Shown in pieces: positions 31,948 through 43,142 of a stretch of 64,000 nucleotides of DNA; position 1 is the stretch's first letter; each line of letters starts with the position of its first letter. Location: contig LLEY01000002.1 of the NCBI GenBank assembly GCA_001414485.1, forward strand, positions 806,001 through 870,000. The letters are read 5' to 3'. Origin of the DNA: Calycina herbarum. Its lineage: Eukaryota > Ascomycota > Leotiomycetes > Helotiales > Pezizellaceae. A program made the position numbers and the translations under genes. The notes under the pieces were generated by a model. The model did no database searches, had not been told where the DNA came from, and saw only the letters and a list, made by a program, of their open reading frames with translations.

Positions 31948-32799
31948 ACATGCTTGCGTGCTGGTGGGTTCTCTCCTTGGGAGATGTAAGATCAGGGCGA
32001 ATTTGGGGTTAGAGTATGGTGTAAACTCGATTTATCTTGCTCGTCAAGTTGTTTAGAAATATAAGGCTATTTGTTTTCTCCACATGATACGATCCCGGAA
32101 GCGATGAAGCATGCTAATGGTGCAATGAGACTCTAAGCGAGCCCAACCCAACCCATGCATCTACCCCCCCACGTGCCACCAACTTCCAGCCTCCAAGTTC
32201 CTCTAACTACAATAAAATCCAATCATAAACAGTACACCAGTCATTATCTCATACCTTAGAATCCCGTCGGGATGTTTTCGACACCAGCCCCGTGGTGGTT
32301 TTCGGAGATAATTACTAATCAAACTCCGATGATGGATGGCGTGACGTGATGTTCCATGTGATGCAGAGGTTGATTTCTAAGCTAAGCACATTACGGGGAA
32401 TGATGCTTGAGGACGGCTATCAATTTTCGAGGTGACTTGTCATTCGTCCTTAGTCAACCCAACTACATTTCATCCAAGTTATTTCCTGCTGTTCCACCAA
32501 GGTTGCATATGCACCGTATGTAGATATTGGTGGAGTGGCTTTAATCGTTATTTCCGTTTAAGCATGCACGTACTGCTTCTGTACATAGGTGGATCAGAAC
32601 TATCCTCCTTCACCTGCCCCAGCCAACAACACGTTCTAGGATACCCACATACGTAAATCCCCCACTTGCTTACAATTTGGAGTTAAAAACTGGGTTCAGG
32701 TGATTCATATAAAACACACTTGCTAGCCTGTAGAATCTAGACTACACTCTTCAATTTGGACAACTTTCCCATCAACACCTCCATTCCTAGATTTCAATA
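31948..32799. promoter_or_regulatory. Intergenic region and promoter of the GAL80-like gene
   Basis: No coding features. A TATA-like cataTAAAAC lies near 32707 and the leader before 32800 is C/T/A-rich. Confidence 0.4.
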
Positions 32800-34042
32800 A
32801 TGGCACCAATAAGAGTTGGGTTGATCGGCCTTTCTGGTGCACCACCTGATCAGTACGAGGGCACCTCTTGGACAGCAATGGCTCACATCCCATACTTGAA
32901 AGCGTCTCCCAACTATCAGATCGTGGCCCTTCTCAACACTTCAGTGGCAACAGCGAAAGAAGCCATCAGAAGATATGAATTGCCAGCTGAGACGAAAGCT
33001 TACGACAAGCCAGAAGGTTTGACTTCTCCATGTCACAACTCTAGATACCATCATCAGCTGACAAATTTTCAAGATCTTGCAGCAGATAAAGAGGTTGATC
33101 TAGTGGTTTGCAGTGTTCGTGTGGACAGGCATTTCTCCACAGTACGACCAAGCATTATTGCCGGGAAAGCAGTTTTTGTTGAGTGGCCAATGGAGAAAAA
33201 TCTTGAAGTCGCAAAGGAAATGGAAGCACTTGCTACCAAATACAACGCCAAGACTATTGTTGGCCTCCAAGCTTCATATTCTCCTGTTGTCAGGAAATTA
33301 AAGGAGATGCTGGAGAGTGGAAATATTGGAAAGATACTTTCCAGTTCTCTCTTCATTTCACTTGGAAATGGAGACAAGACTGAACGTAAGAACGTGAGGT
33401 ATTTCGTTGATCGAGAGATTGGCGGCAATGTAACCACAATCCATCTCGGCCATGCACTTGAATATGTTCAATCGGGTATGTTGTCACTTGCATGTTTGTC
33501 AAGCATAATTTAATTAACATGATCCAGCGTTGGGAGAATTTAAAACTCTTCACAGTCTATTAGCAAACCGTCATCCCCTCAAAGACATCGTCGACCCCTC
33601 GAAAAACAATGAAGTAATCGTAAAAAACATCCCAAACAATGTCCCAGATCAGATCCTCCTTCAAGGTCTCCTAGCAACTTCAAACGCACCAATCTCCCTC
33701 CACTTCCGCGGTGGAAAGCCATTCCCCGCTACACCCGGTGTGGAATGGCGGGTTCAAGGAGAAAATGGGGAACTGAGACTTACTTCTCCTACTATGAGCT
33801 TGAACGTCGGAAACCCAGCCACGAAGCTAGAATTTTATGATGCTGCGAATGGAACTGTTGAGGTACTGGAAGGGGTGAAAGATGAATGGGAGGAGTTGCC
33901 GTTGCCTGCGCAGAATATTGGGAGGGCTTATGAGGCGTATAGGAAGGGGGAGTGGTATCCTGATTTTAAGTGGGGTGTTAAGAGACATGAGATTATTCAG
34001 AAGGTATGGGAGAAGTACGATCAGGATTTAAGCGAGGAGTAA
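32800..34042 (+). CDS. GFO/IDH/MocA-family oxidoreductase, GAL80-like
   Basis: Exons 32800..33016, 33074..33475 and 33528..34042 give 377 residues. The first intron (57 bp) is stop-free and 3n; removing it gives YDKPEDLAADKEVDLVVCSV, the normal Rossmann context. Residues 5-12 (RVGLIGLSG) form the nucleotide-binding turn. VDLVVCSVRVDRH and GKAVFVEWPMEKN match the EKP/EWP region of the family. GALEYVQSALGEF-type blocks (here HALEYVQSALGEF) and LLANRHP are shared with yeast Gal80-like proteins. Gal80 itself is a transcriptional co-repressor that binds NAD(P). In filamentous fungi such proteins are common and usually act as sugar or polyol dehydrogenases or have unknown roles. All blocks are intact, so it is probably functional. 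Confidence 0.88.
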
Positions 34043-34798
34043 TGGATGGAAATTTGGGATTTCATGCCATACTGGAGGTAGGGGAGGAAGAATCTACTTC
34101 AAGTGCATGCATTTAGAAGCCTTCCTCTTATTTGAGGACTTAGAAGAAGAGATGGAAAATCGATGAACTGCAAGTTCATATTTTATTATCAAATCAAGAC
34201 GGAAACGCTGCTACCTTCATTGAATAAACCTCAACAGACCTGTCCAGGCATTTGACCATCCCGAGACAGCTTGAAAAAAAAAGAGAGAATAGAAACAAGA
34301 CGCCGTGAAGAGTGAGATTCTGAGTGGGTATCCGACTATTTTGTATGGTAAGGTGACAAGTATGTAGGCTGGAATGGTTCAAAACATACACAACTACAAG
34401 TTATTAGTACTGCAAGTAACGAATTTTATTTACTTAGCTCTTCTAGCAGCATTAGTTTGACTCTTCGCAGTATTCTTTTCGTCAATACATATGTGTGACG
34501 TATTGTCAGGAGCATAAATCAGGGACGTTTAAGTAGGTAAAAGAGTTATTAAAGTATTAATTGAGAGGTAAAAGCTTGTTGTTTTGAAGAGGGTGAGTAT
34601 AAGGCGTTATATACTGGTGTGCCTGAAAAAAGAGGTAAATTTAGGAATTTTAGTACTTCTAGAGATAAGTAGAAATAGCTTTATTTTATATACCTAGAAA
34701 CTAATAAATAATAGCCTTCTTTAAGATTTAAGATACTTATTAAAAAGTTAGTAGAATATACTTAAAATAAATAAAAAGTTATAAAATTTATATATATA
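34043..34798. other. Intergenic flank, increasingly A+T-rich and RIP-like towards the pogo element
   Basis: Normal composition ends near 34440. From 34500 the sequence has few CpA/TpG and no readable protein. It is probably spill-over or an older repeat. Confidence 0.4.
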
Positions 34799-36659
34799 AC
34801 GTGATCTATCACCGAGCTACGTATATCACCGAGCTGCGCACTTTTACTAAATTTACTACCCTACTACTTTAATACACGTTTTCTTCTTCTACAATATAAG
34901 TCTAAACTTAAGAAGCACGAATTATATTAGCTATTAAAGCTATTTAAACATCTAAACGAAAATTAAGCTATAGAAACGCTATAAAAATCTATAAAGTTCC
35001 TAAATCTACTCTTCGTCTTAGAATAAACAGCCGACCTTCTTATAGCAATGCTAAACTTAATTGTTTAAAGCTAACGAAATTAGAAGAGGAAACAATTATT
35101 CGATATATATTTGATCGAGATTCTAGAGGGTTTTCGCCTCGGCTAGCTAATGTAGAAGATATGGCGAATTACCTCCTTAAGGCGTGTAGAGTAAAACGTA
35201 TTAGAAAGCGCTAGGTAGAACAATTCGTAGTTCAACAACTAGAGCTAAAGACGCGTTTTAATCGTATTTACGACTTTTAAAGAGCCTTATACGAAGATCC
35301 TAAGTTAATTAGCGCGTGGTTTCGACTAGTAGAGAATATATAGGCGAAATATAGTATAGTAGATAGCGATTTCTATAACTTCGACGAGACCGGCTTTATA
35401 ATAAGTTAAATCTGTCTTAGAATGGTTATTACTTATACTAATCGACGTAGTAAGAGTAAGGTAGTTTAACTAGGCAATCGAGAATAGGCGATAGTAATTG
35501 TTACGATTAATAGCAAAGGTAGGAGTATCCCTTTATTCCTTGTTGTTTAAGGCGCTAATTATCTTATAAATTAGTATTCTGAAACTAGCCTCTCTTATAA
35601 TTAGGTTATTAAACCTACGAATAATAGTTAGATAAATAATAAGACGGGTCTAGAATGGTTAAAACACTTCGATAAATATACTGCTGCTTAAGCTAAGGGT
35701 CTATATCGTATGTTGGTTTTAGATAGGCATAAGAGTCACGAATCGGTGGAATTTTAAGAATATTATAAGTCTTATAACATTATAACTCTTGGATTACCTC
35801 TGTATTCTTCTCATCTAACCTAGCTACTTAATGTCAGGTGTTTTACTATTCTTAAGCAGAAGTATAGTCGAGAAATCGAAGGGTTTATAAAAGCGTATAT
35901 TAATTATATTACTAAGGTCGAGTTCCTTATAGCCTTTAAATAAGCGTATATTAAGTTAATTACTCCTATAAACGGTTAGGCTAGATTCTACAGGGCTGGA
36001 TTAATACCTTTTGACCCTTAAGTGGTTATATCGAAGTTGGATGTAAAGTTACGAACTCTAACGCCTACTAGCCCCTCTTCTGTCGAGGTAGACTGTTAGG
36101 TTTCGTAGACCCCTTATAACCTAACAGAAGCTCTTTTGTAAACGACTTTGGTTAGAGATTGTATTGCCTATTATTAAGGAAGCTCGCCTACTCCTCTTTT
36201 TTAAACTGTTGCTTTATTAGCTAAAGGTATAGAGCGTTTAGCTTATGAATTAACTCTTGTTAATGCCGAGCTACGTATACTTCGAGCGGCAAATAAGGCA
36301 CTTTCTAAGCATTGTAGAGCTAAAAAGAATTATATCTGTTAAGGAGGTATACTTACTATAGAGGATGTATACGATATTATAGCTTAAGACGAAGTAAATG
36401 AGGAGATACGACGCGATAAGTGCTTTAGAAGGGTAAATCGTAAGGAAGGGATTTCGACTACGCGACGTTATAGCACTTATAGAAAGACTGGTTATAATAC
36501 GCGAACTTGTTAAGAGCTTATAGATATATCTAGCTTATTAGAATCCGAAGAGTAATAAGTTTTATCTATTGTTGTGGTTGATTTATTGTATTTTGAAGTA
36601 GTAGAAGTCGGTAAAAGTGCGCAGCTCGGTGATATGCGCAGCTCGGTGATGGATCACGT
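34799..36659 (+). mobile_element. Pogo/Fot1-like DNA transposon 1, RIP-inactivated
   Basis: An 1861 bp element flanked by TA on both sides (34797-34798, 36660-36661). Terminal inverted repeats of about 45 bp begin ACGTGATCYATCACCGAGCT and contain the unit ATCACCGAGCTgCGCA twice. It encodes one transposase on the plus strand. Mutations are almost all C-to-T or G-to-A. It lies directly 5' of a copper amine oxidase remnant. Confidence 0.9.
34906..36555 (+). pseudogene. Pogo-type transposase of element 1 (many stops)
   Basis: The frame reads through many TAG/TAA codons. The N-terminus is a psq-type HTH (ARIILAIKAI, SKRKLSYRNAIKIYKVPKST, then LRLRI). A CENP-B-type HTH follows (EEETIIRYIFDRDSRGFSP, VEDMANYLLKA, VKRIRKR*VEQFV). 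The DDE domain comes next (YNFDETGFII, RMLVLDRHKSHESVEF). The coiled C-terminal part (LTLVNAELRILRAANKALSK) ends at SSLLESEE. Such a sequence cannot make protein. Confidence 0.85.
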
Positions 36660-36740
36660 TATATTTAATTTAAATACTACTTGTTTTATAAATATTTGGA
36701 ATTTCATGTTTAATTCAGAGCTCTGAATAGAGGTAACCCC

Positions 36741-37118
36741 GCGAGTACTATATTATCCCAGGTCACTCCAACATTGCTTCCCATAACAATCCCTTTTTCC
36801 TCAAAAACGGCCAACCATTCAAACAAGTCTTTACAATACCCCGCCACCACGACACAGAACGCTCTTCCTCCGCGGCTCTGAACAACAATCTCCCAGCCGC
36901 CCCATTGGTAGCACTCTACCTATGCGAGTTATTTAATGGTGATTCTCTCGTGCAAGAAGATCTTTCCTCGTGGTTTAACCTCGGGATGCGTCACTTCACT
37001 CGTGCTGAAGATAACCCGAATGCGTTGATGAACCAGGCGCATAGTAGTTTTTTGTTTTCTCCGCAGAATTGGGGGATTCATGAGGCTACTACGGATCTGA
37101 CGAATGCAGTTATTTAGA
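36741..37118 (+). pseudogene. C-terminal remnant of a copper amine oxidase
   Basis: A frame from about 36750 reads PFFLKNGQPFKQVFTIPRHD, then NGDSLVQEDLSSWFNLGMRH and FTRAEDNPNALMNQAHSSFL followed by FSPQNWGIHEATTDLTNAVI. The E-D-L-x-x-W-x-N-x-G and H-x-x-R-A-E-D-x-P-x-x-x-M blocks match the C-terminal region of primary (copper, TPQ) amine oxidases, including a metal-site-like His in MRHFTRAED. Upstream domains and the TPQ tyrosine are missing; the pogo element ends about 80 bp earlier. The frame ends with TAG at 37116-37118, followed by more open sequence in the same frame (NKVPGQDEDEVTRPE). Working enzymes oxidise primary amines to aldehydes. Confidence 0.65.
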
Positions 37119-37278
37119 ATAAAGTACCAGGTCAGGATGAGGATGAGGTCACGAGGCCGGAGACGAATGGTGTTGACCCTCTTGTCTGTTTTGCGTTAGG
37201 CCGTGACGCTGAGTTGGTTGGTGTTTTCTAACCTTGCTTAAAAGTATGGACAACGTGGAAGATATTGAATAAATTCTT

Positions 37279-38166
37279 TCATACGTAAGAATACAGAGTA
37301 TTCTCCGAATTATTCCACCTTTCCAAAGTACTCTGAGTGATTATGTTCCATTGCACATGCCACACTTCTTCCTCTGCGCCTTCCTTCCGTAAAAGCGGCT
37401 GTAGAAATCCCAAGCAGGTTTCCTTGATATTTTTTCCCTTAGAGTCGCCTTCTGGAAAACATTTCTCCTCTATTCTTGTCTCTGTTTCACGATCTGTATA
37501 GTGCGCTAGAACCCATACTGCATCAAATTGTTCAGCACTGGACGGTCTTTACCCATAGCAGAATTAAGGGAGCTGAGGGGGATGCAAACATACGTGTATT
37601 TCCCTTCTCCGCAGTTTTCCCATCAACAACAGCCCACTTTGCACTCCTCGTTACTCCAGTATAGACCCTCCCAGTCTCTTTTTTCGCCGCCTTCTTGAGT
37701 TCGTTCGCGTACCATTTGAACTTCCATTCTATGCCCTGACGATCGCCCTCAGAAGGATTGCTGAAAGTAAGTTTACTTATTGTGGTCACTGTATTAGGGC
37801 TCAGTAGGGACAGGTGAGTGGTGACAGCAGCCGGAGACAGCGGTAAAGCTAGCAATGGTGCTAAGAGAACCAGGAATGTAGGGTAGTCGTTCGAGAGAAA
37901 GTTTTGAGTGTCGGTGCTGGTTTTGAAGCCGGCGATGAGGGTGAGATGGATGGGGGACTCGTGATGTTGGCCCCAGGCGACGCTGGTCCACTGTATACAT
38001 GTTAGAAATGTGAAGTTTATGGAAGGGAAGGGATATTCTCGCTTACGCCGGTGCAGCCAATGAGATGGTCGATGGCTCTCCTCCACTGCTTGGCGGCCAC
38101 TGTAGATGGCTGATCAATAGTGCTGTCAGGAAAAAGATTGAGCACTTGAATCATTGTGGATGCCAT
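37279..38166 (-). CDS. Conserved hypothetical protein, 251 residues
   Basis: Exons 38166..38047 (MASTMIQVLNLFPDSTIDQP ...), 37990..37594 and 37517..37279 join without stops (donors gtaagc and gtatgt). The block GWTSVAWGQHHESPIHLTLI followed by AGFKTSTDTQNFL has the look of a dimeric alpha/beta-barrel (EthD/ABM-like) protein, but I cannot confirm this. The C-terminal exon reads LWVLAHYTDRETETRIEEKC and EEEVWHVQWNIITQSTLERW. Normal base composition between two transposon-rich flanks and a clean frame suggest it is active. No signal peptide or membrane segment is visible. Confidence 0.7.
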
Positions 38167-39238
38167 AGCAAGCGACGGTATCAAAGAAGTGTTAACAGTT
38201 TAGAAGAGTGTACGCAACAAGCATCAGAGAGGTCATCAGGGCGGATGTCCCAATGGGGTTAGCGGGTCTGCTGACAAGCGCACGTCATGCCGTTAGGTCA
38301 AAAGGATCTGTCTCGAACGACTTATAATCACCATGAGCTACTGATTGAAGGATCCACGCTTCTGCCCCCCAAGTTTACAACCGCGCGTCAACCTGTCGTG
38401 AGCGCTTCGTTTTACGAGTCACCTACAGCTTCATAAAATCCTTTAGGAATAGCAATCTTGTTCTTTTGTATCAGCCGCAGTAGGAACTGAGGATCTGCTC
38501 TTTCCTGTCTCCAAATTCTTTACTTTGCAAGTAGTATGAGTACGTTAGGTACTCAAACCACTTGCAATACTAAAGGGGGTTTTAGGAGTCAAAGTCCTCA
38601 GTGCAATTCTTTACTGATTCAGTATCGTTCACATGCTGGAATTCTTGCTTGCTTCTATTCGGCGTTACTACTTGGAAGCCTTTTTTTTTGGCTCATGAGA
38701 GGGCTTTTGTCTTATGGCCATAAGAATCTGCTCTACATCTGGGAGGCTGCATTGCAATAAAAGTCTATCTGTAAGCATGGTCGTCCTCTAATTATGAAGT
38801 CTCATTTAGATTGTATATTGTTCTTCAAAACTTACTATATCCTAATTATATGCTAAGCCTGTCTTTGAACCAGCCCCCTAGTCAGCCTTCTCAGCTGACA
38901 CTAACATCATGCCTTAGTACCTATAGAAGTAATCACAGGCTTTTCTATACTTCGTCACAGGCGAAATGACTGTATGCAGATCTACGCAAATAACTCTTTT
39001 GTTCTGCTGCGGCTCACATACAATTGTTTCGTCTGGGACGAAGTACGGATATCACAATATATATTAATAGAGTCAATAGGATTATCCCAAGGGCCCTAGG
39101 ATGTTGAAGGTTCCGAGAGAGTTTGTCTTACAGTTACAAATAATATATAATATGTCTGTGAGTTCAGGTTTTTCTATCTATCCATCTTTCATCATCTTTT
39201 ATCCAAAGGTGAGTGAACTACTGGTTACTTGATCAATT
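38167..39238. other. Intergenic region, no supported gene
   Basis: The frames here lack protein-like features. No tRNA was recognised. 38900-39200 is the likely promoter of the large secreted protein gene. Confidence 0.4.
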
Positions 39239-42234
39239 GTGTCACAAAGGCTTCTTGCTATGAAATTCTCGCTGAATATGTTTTCTCCCCGCGCTAGGGG
39301 AGTTATTCCCTTGTACTTGTTTAGCTTGCTTTCTATACTACCTCAGATCAACGCTGCCAAATTTGATGCCGAATCCTTCTTCATTTATATTGATCAGAGC
39401 TGCAAAGACTTGGCCGCTGTAAATAACGCCGGGGAGGAGATGAACTTTCTCGTTCGATCGACTTTGTCAGAAGGATTCAATTTCGATTCAAACGACGTAG
39501 AAGGTGGGCGAGCTGGCAGAGCGTTTAATGCTTGGTGGGGCAAGCTTGACAGCGCACCATCAGTGACTGATCCCACCAATACACAAGAGATCAAGGACCG
39601 CTTTGGAAGACTCGGTGACAACATGCCGGCGAAGCAATACGGCATCTACTGTGATGGCAGCGCCTTTGAGTTCATCACAAACTGGCCAGCAGACACCCCA
39701 ACAGGAGATGGATGGGGAACCCCTGGAGACCCCATCGACGGAGGAGGTGCTTGGTACATTAAAGATCCTACGCGACGGGTGCCCGGCGGAGACTATTTGG
39801 CTGGTGCTGCCTCGGGGAATGCTCACCCCGCTGCTTTGGGCGATGATATATGCGCACCCAAAGACCAAGGTGGCAAACCTAAAGGTATTGCTGGTGCAAG
39901 TCTACCTGGCGCAAATTATATCATCGTGTGCCCGTCCGCGTTCACAGTTGATATTGGAGACCAGCTTGCAACATTTGGGAAGACTGCGGAGCCCGACGGC
40001 GATGATCTGGATTGGTTCGCTTCGTCAGGGGCTACAATGCTCCACGAGTTCACGCATGCCGTGTTGGAGACGGAGGACGAGGAATACGACTCTGAAAATT
40101 GCATCAACTTGGCCACGAAAGAGGGTCCTGAAGTTGCGCGTACCAATGCCGACTCGTATATGTCCTTTGCACTGGCCAGCTACCTGAACCAGAATGAGTG
40201 GATCAATGGCGGAGCATCATCGCCACTGCAAGCAGCCGTCAACACACGCAACAATCGCCAGCGGATCAAACATCAGAATCTATTTGCAAATGAGACCTCG
40301 ACCGCCTCTACCTCAAGGGGGTTTCCAAATTCAACGACCTTATCCGCTAGTGTGTCTGGATCTACATCGAGTAAAAGTTCATCTCCCATCACAACATCGG
40401 CTCGCTTGAACTCGACGACGTCTGCATCAAAAACTTCGACTATCGGAAGCACTTCCAAATCCGTTCCAGGTACTTCAAGCACAGGATCATTTACGTCGGT
40501 ATCATCAACATCCTCGTCCTCAAGCTCAACTGTGCAAACAGAAACCACTAAGAAAAGATCGTCATCGTCATCCTTATCTTCCAGCTCATCATCCCGTGTC
40601 ACAACCTCTCTCTCGAGCTTATCAAGCGAAGACCCCTTTACTTGGAGTGGTTCATGGTCTGATACGACGACCCCAACACCAGTCTCTCCAACCTGGCTCG
40701 ATCTTCCGACAGGCACCGTTGCTCCCTCTGAGCAGACATCGGATGCCGTACTTGTTGGAGGCCTGTTTTTCGCGCTCAAGAACAACAGACATTGGATGAC
40801 CGATCCTAAACTAAAATCACAATACGTTAACAATGTCAAGAAAGTTAAGGATCAGACCCTCGCATTGTTTAACAAGCTAGATCTCAAACCCCCAGAGCCG
40901 GACTGTTCTTCATCGAAGAGAAAGAGGGGAGACACCAGAATGTCTGAAAGACAGCTTAGAAGCTTTCTCCGGGAGAGAGCCTCGCTTCAAGACAGAAGCA
41001 TCTTCTCTGGTGTCGCCAATGTCATCAAAGACGCAGTTCACGATGTTGCTAAGCTTCTTAGCTGCGCTGTGAACGTGGTGAATAATTTGGTCGATTCTGT
41101 AGACGGAAATACACCTGACATCGGACTAATTCAAGATTTGACAGATAGTCTGGCTGCCGTTGGTGAGGCTATGGATGAGGAGCCCGAGGATGAGCCAACA
41201 AATACCAGCCCAACTTCCACAGAGGCGAGCAAAACGTCTTCCTCGAGCAGCTCTTCATCCTGTTCAGCAAGTACAGCGATTCCAATCTGCACTCAAACAG
41301 TCATTCTATCAACATCATATATATCGGGAAGAAGCACTTTCACAGTTGACTCAACAACAACAACTAAATGTTCAACAACTACGATTGGAGGGTGTACTGG
41401 CGCGGGGTGAGTAGATCATCCTCTCAAGTATTAGTTGACGAGAATATCCCATCGTCGTCGCTATTCAGATCATTTACAGAAAATTAATGCTAATACAAAA
41501 TTAGATCAACATTCTCAACAACTACAACAGCTAGCGGCTCCAAGATAACAGGCTACACCTTCAAAACCTTTATCATGGACCCGGCAAATACCGCCTCGCA
41601 ATTTGTTGACGCCTCTCAAAGAGCCAGCCTGAGCAGCATTCTCGCGACCGAATCTCTGGCTTCTAGGACTAGTCGTCTAACTGGCTCGTCTTCTTCTACT
41701 GGTACTACCCTGAGCACAAGCACCCGATCCTCCTCCTCCTCCAAACCTCCAACTTCCTCTCTGCCATCAACAACAAAGACTACCGCTTCAACTTCTTCAT
41801 CATCCACATCTTCAAAACCCACATCCAGCAGCGCAGCCCCCTCCCCAACCCTCCAAGCCAGCATTTATATGTACTACTCCCCATCTATGGACCCGTCTAA
41901 CGCGTGGAACGTGTACCTCTCTGAACTCGACGCCAAGATCGACCCGTGCGAAGATGAGAAAACGCAATTAAATGATTCAAACCTTGCCCTCGAGTCCGTG
42001 TTTGATCCAAATGTGTTCCCCACGGGTGATTTTGACTTGCCGAAGGGTAAAGGTGCAGATGGATGCACTTATCATGGGGATGGGAAGGGACCAGGGAAGA
42101 TGACGTGTGGAAAAGCGAGCTTGGATTGCGGAAAGGACCCTGTCTTAAGTGAGCCGGGGAGTGGGGTTGGTGAGTGTACGAGGGCGTTGACGGTGTATCC
42201 GAGAGTGATTTGTAAAATCCCGATTTCCTCTTAG
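39239..42234 (+). CDS. Large secreted HEFTH metallopeptidase-like protein with Ser/Thr-rich linkers
   Basis: Exons 39239..41406 and 41505..42234 (gtgagt/attag) give 965 residues; an in-frame Met at 39260 (MKFSLNMF) is an equally good start. A hydrophobic signal segment (GVIPLYLFSLLSILPQINA) precedes the mature part. The catalytic-type motif is MLHEFTHAVLE (HExxH), followed by VARTNADSYMSFALASYLNQ, which resembles the zincin C-terminal block of the HEWLH genes at 27-32 kb. From about residue 345 there is a long Ser/Thr linker with many SSSS runs, likely O-glycosylated. Then comes a KNNRHWMTDPKLKSQYVNNV block, a second linker, repeats of the type STFSTTTTASGSKITGYT, and a third linker. The C-terminal Cys domain (GCTYHGDGKGPGKMTCG) closes the protein. 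The modular layout suggests a cell-wall-associated or secreted enzyme. No RIP damage is seen. Confidence 0.8.
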
Positions 42235-43142
42235 GTCTTTTGGGATATGGTACTAGCGATCATAGAACGAGTGGAATCCGGTTTTGAATAAGGTGTTCGG
42301 TGTTTGGTACTGGGGTCTCTGTTATTTTCTGATTTATTGATGTTTAAATATAGGCGTAGGGTATAGAGGGTTGAGCTCACAGATTTTCCGCAAATTAGGA
42401 ACTATGACTTTGACTTACAGTAGTTGACGGAGAGTACTTGAAGACTTCGGGTGATGTTACAAGTGCCATCTCAACCTCGACCGGAGCTGTTTATAATTTC
42501 TTAATAGTCAGTTGTTTTTTCCTCGGTAGTTGTTCAAATGAGAAGACACTGACGTAATTCTATATAGAATGTAATCTCAGGCGGCCTACAGTTGACGGCG
42601 ATATAATCTTTGATGATATGAAGATATTTCAATAGATTTGCCAGATGAACTATGAAGATATTAAATGGCTGTTGAGCGGAAGAGATAATACTTGGAACTG
42701 TTAGATAGACCTGTGAGAATAACAGTTATTCTTGAATACAGTGGGGATTCGCAGATATTCGTACGCTCTCTGTTTTACACCTAAAATCACTAACAGTCAT
42801 CTTATTTAAAACTCTACTATAAAACAAACCCTAACTATTTTTTGAAAGTTCTTAAACATATCTCTAGAAAACTAAGATATCTTTACTTTATACTCTTAGT
42901 TTTTCTTCTAAGCTAAACTAATCTTGTTTTAATTAGGTTATAGTAAGAGGTGTTGAGAAAGTTACTAAATTTTACCCGATTTTGGTATAATCCAGTGTTT
43001 TCCTGACTCTTCCTACTTTTGCTCTATTATAACTTAAGACCTAGTATATATTTAGTATATTTGTCTTTGAAGACTATTATTTAAATACTCGAAATAATCT
43101 TAGTTCTTAGTTTTAGATATTGTTTAAATATAAAGATAAATA
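42235..43142. other. 3' flank grading into A+T-rich RIP-like sequence
   Basis: No gene. From about 42780 the sequence becomes A+T-rich with few CpA/TpG up to the TA flanking the next pogo element. Confidence 0.4.

Noticed and set aside
31457..32056. Single 199-codon frame as an intact gene
   Set aside because: It is the last exons of copy B; after about 31760 it reads the wrong frame, because the frame CHKAFG...CTCDG matches the Cys-rich tail better.
38532..38640. Possible tRNA
   Set aside because: Short complementary words exist, but no acceptor stem, T-loop or anticodon arm could be laid out.
40273..40839. 188-codon antisense frame in the large secreted protein gene
   Set aside because: An Asp/Glu/Val-rich product caused by reading the Ser/Thr linker backwards.
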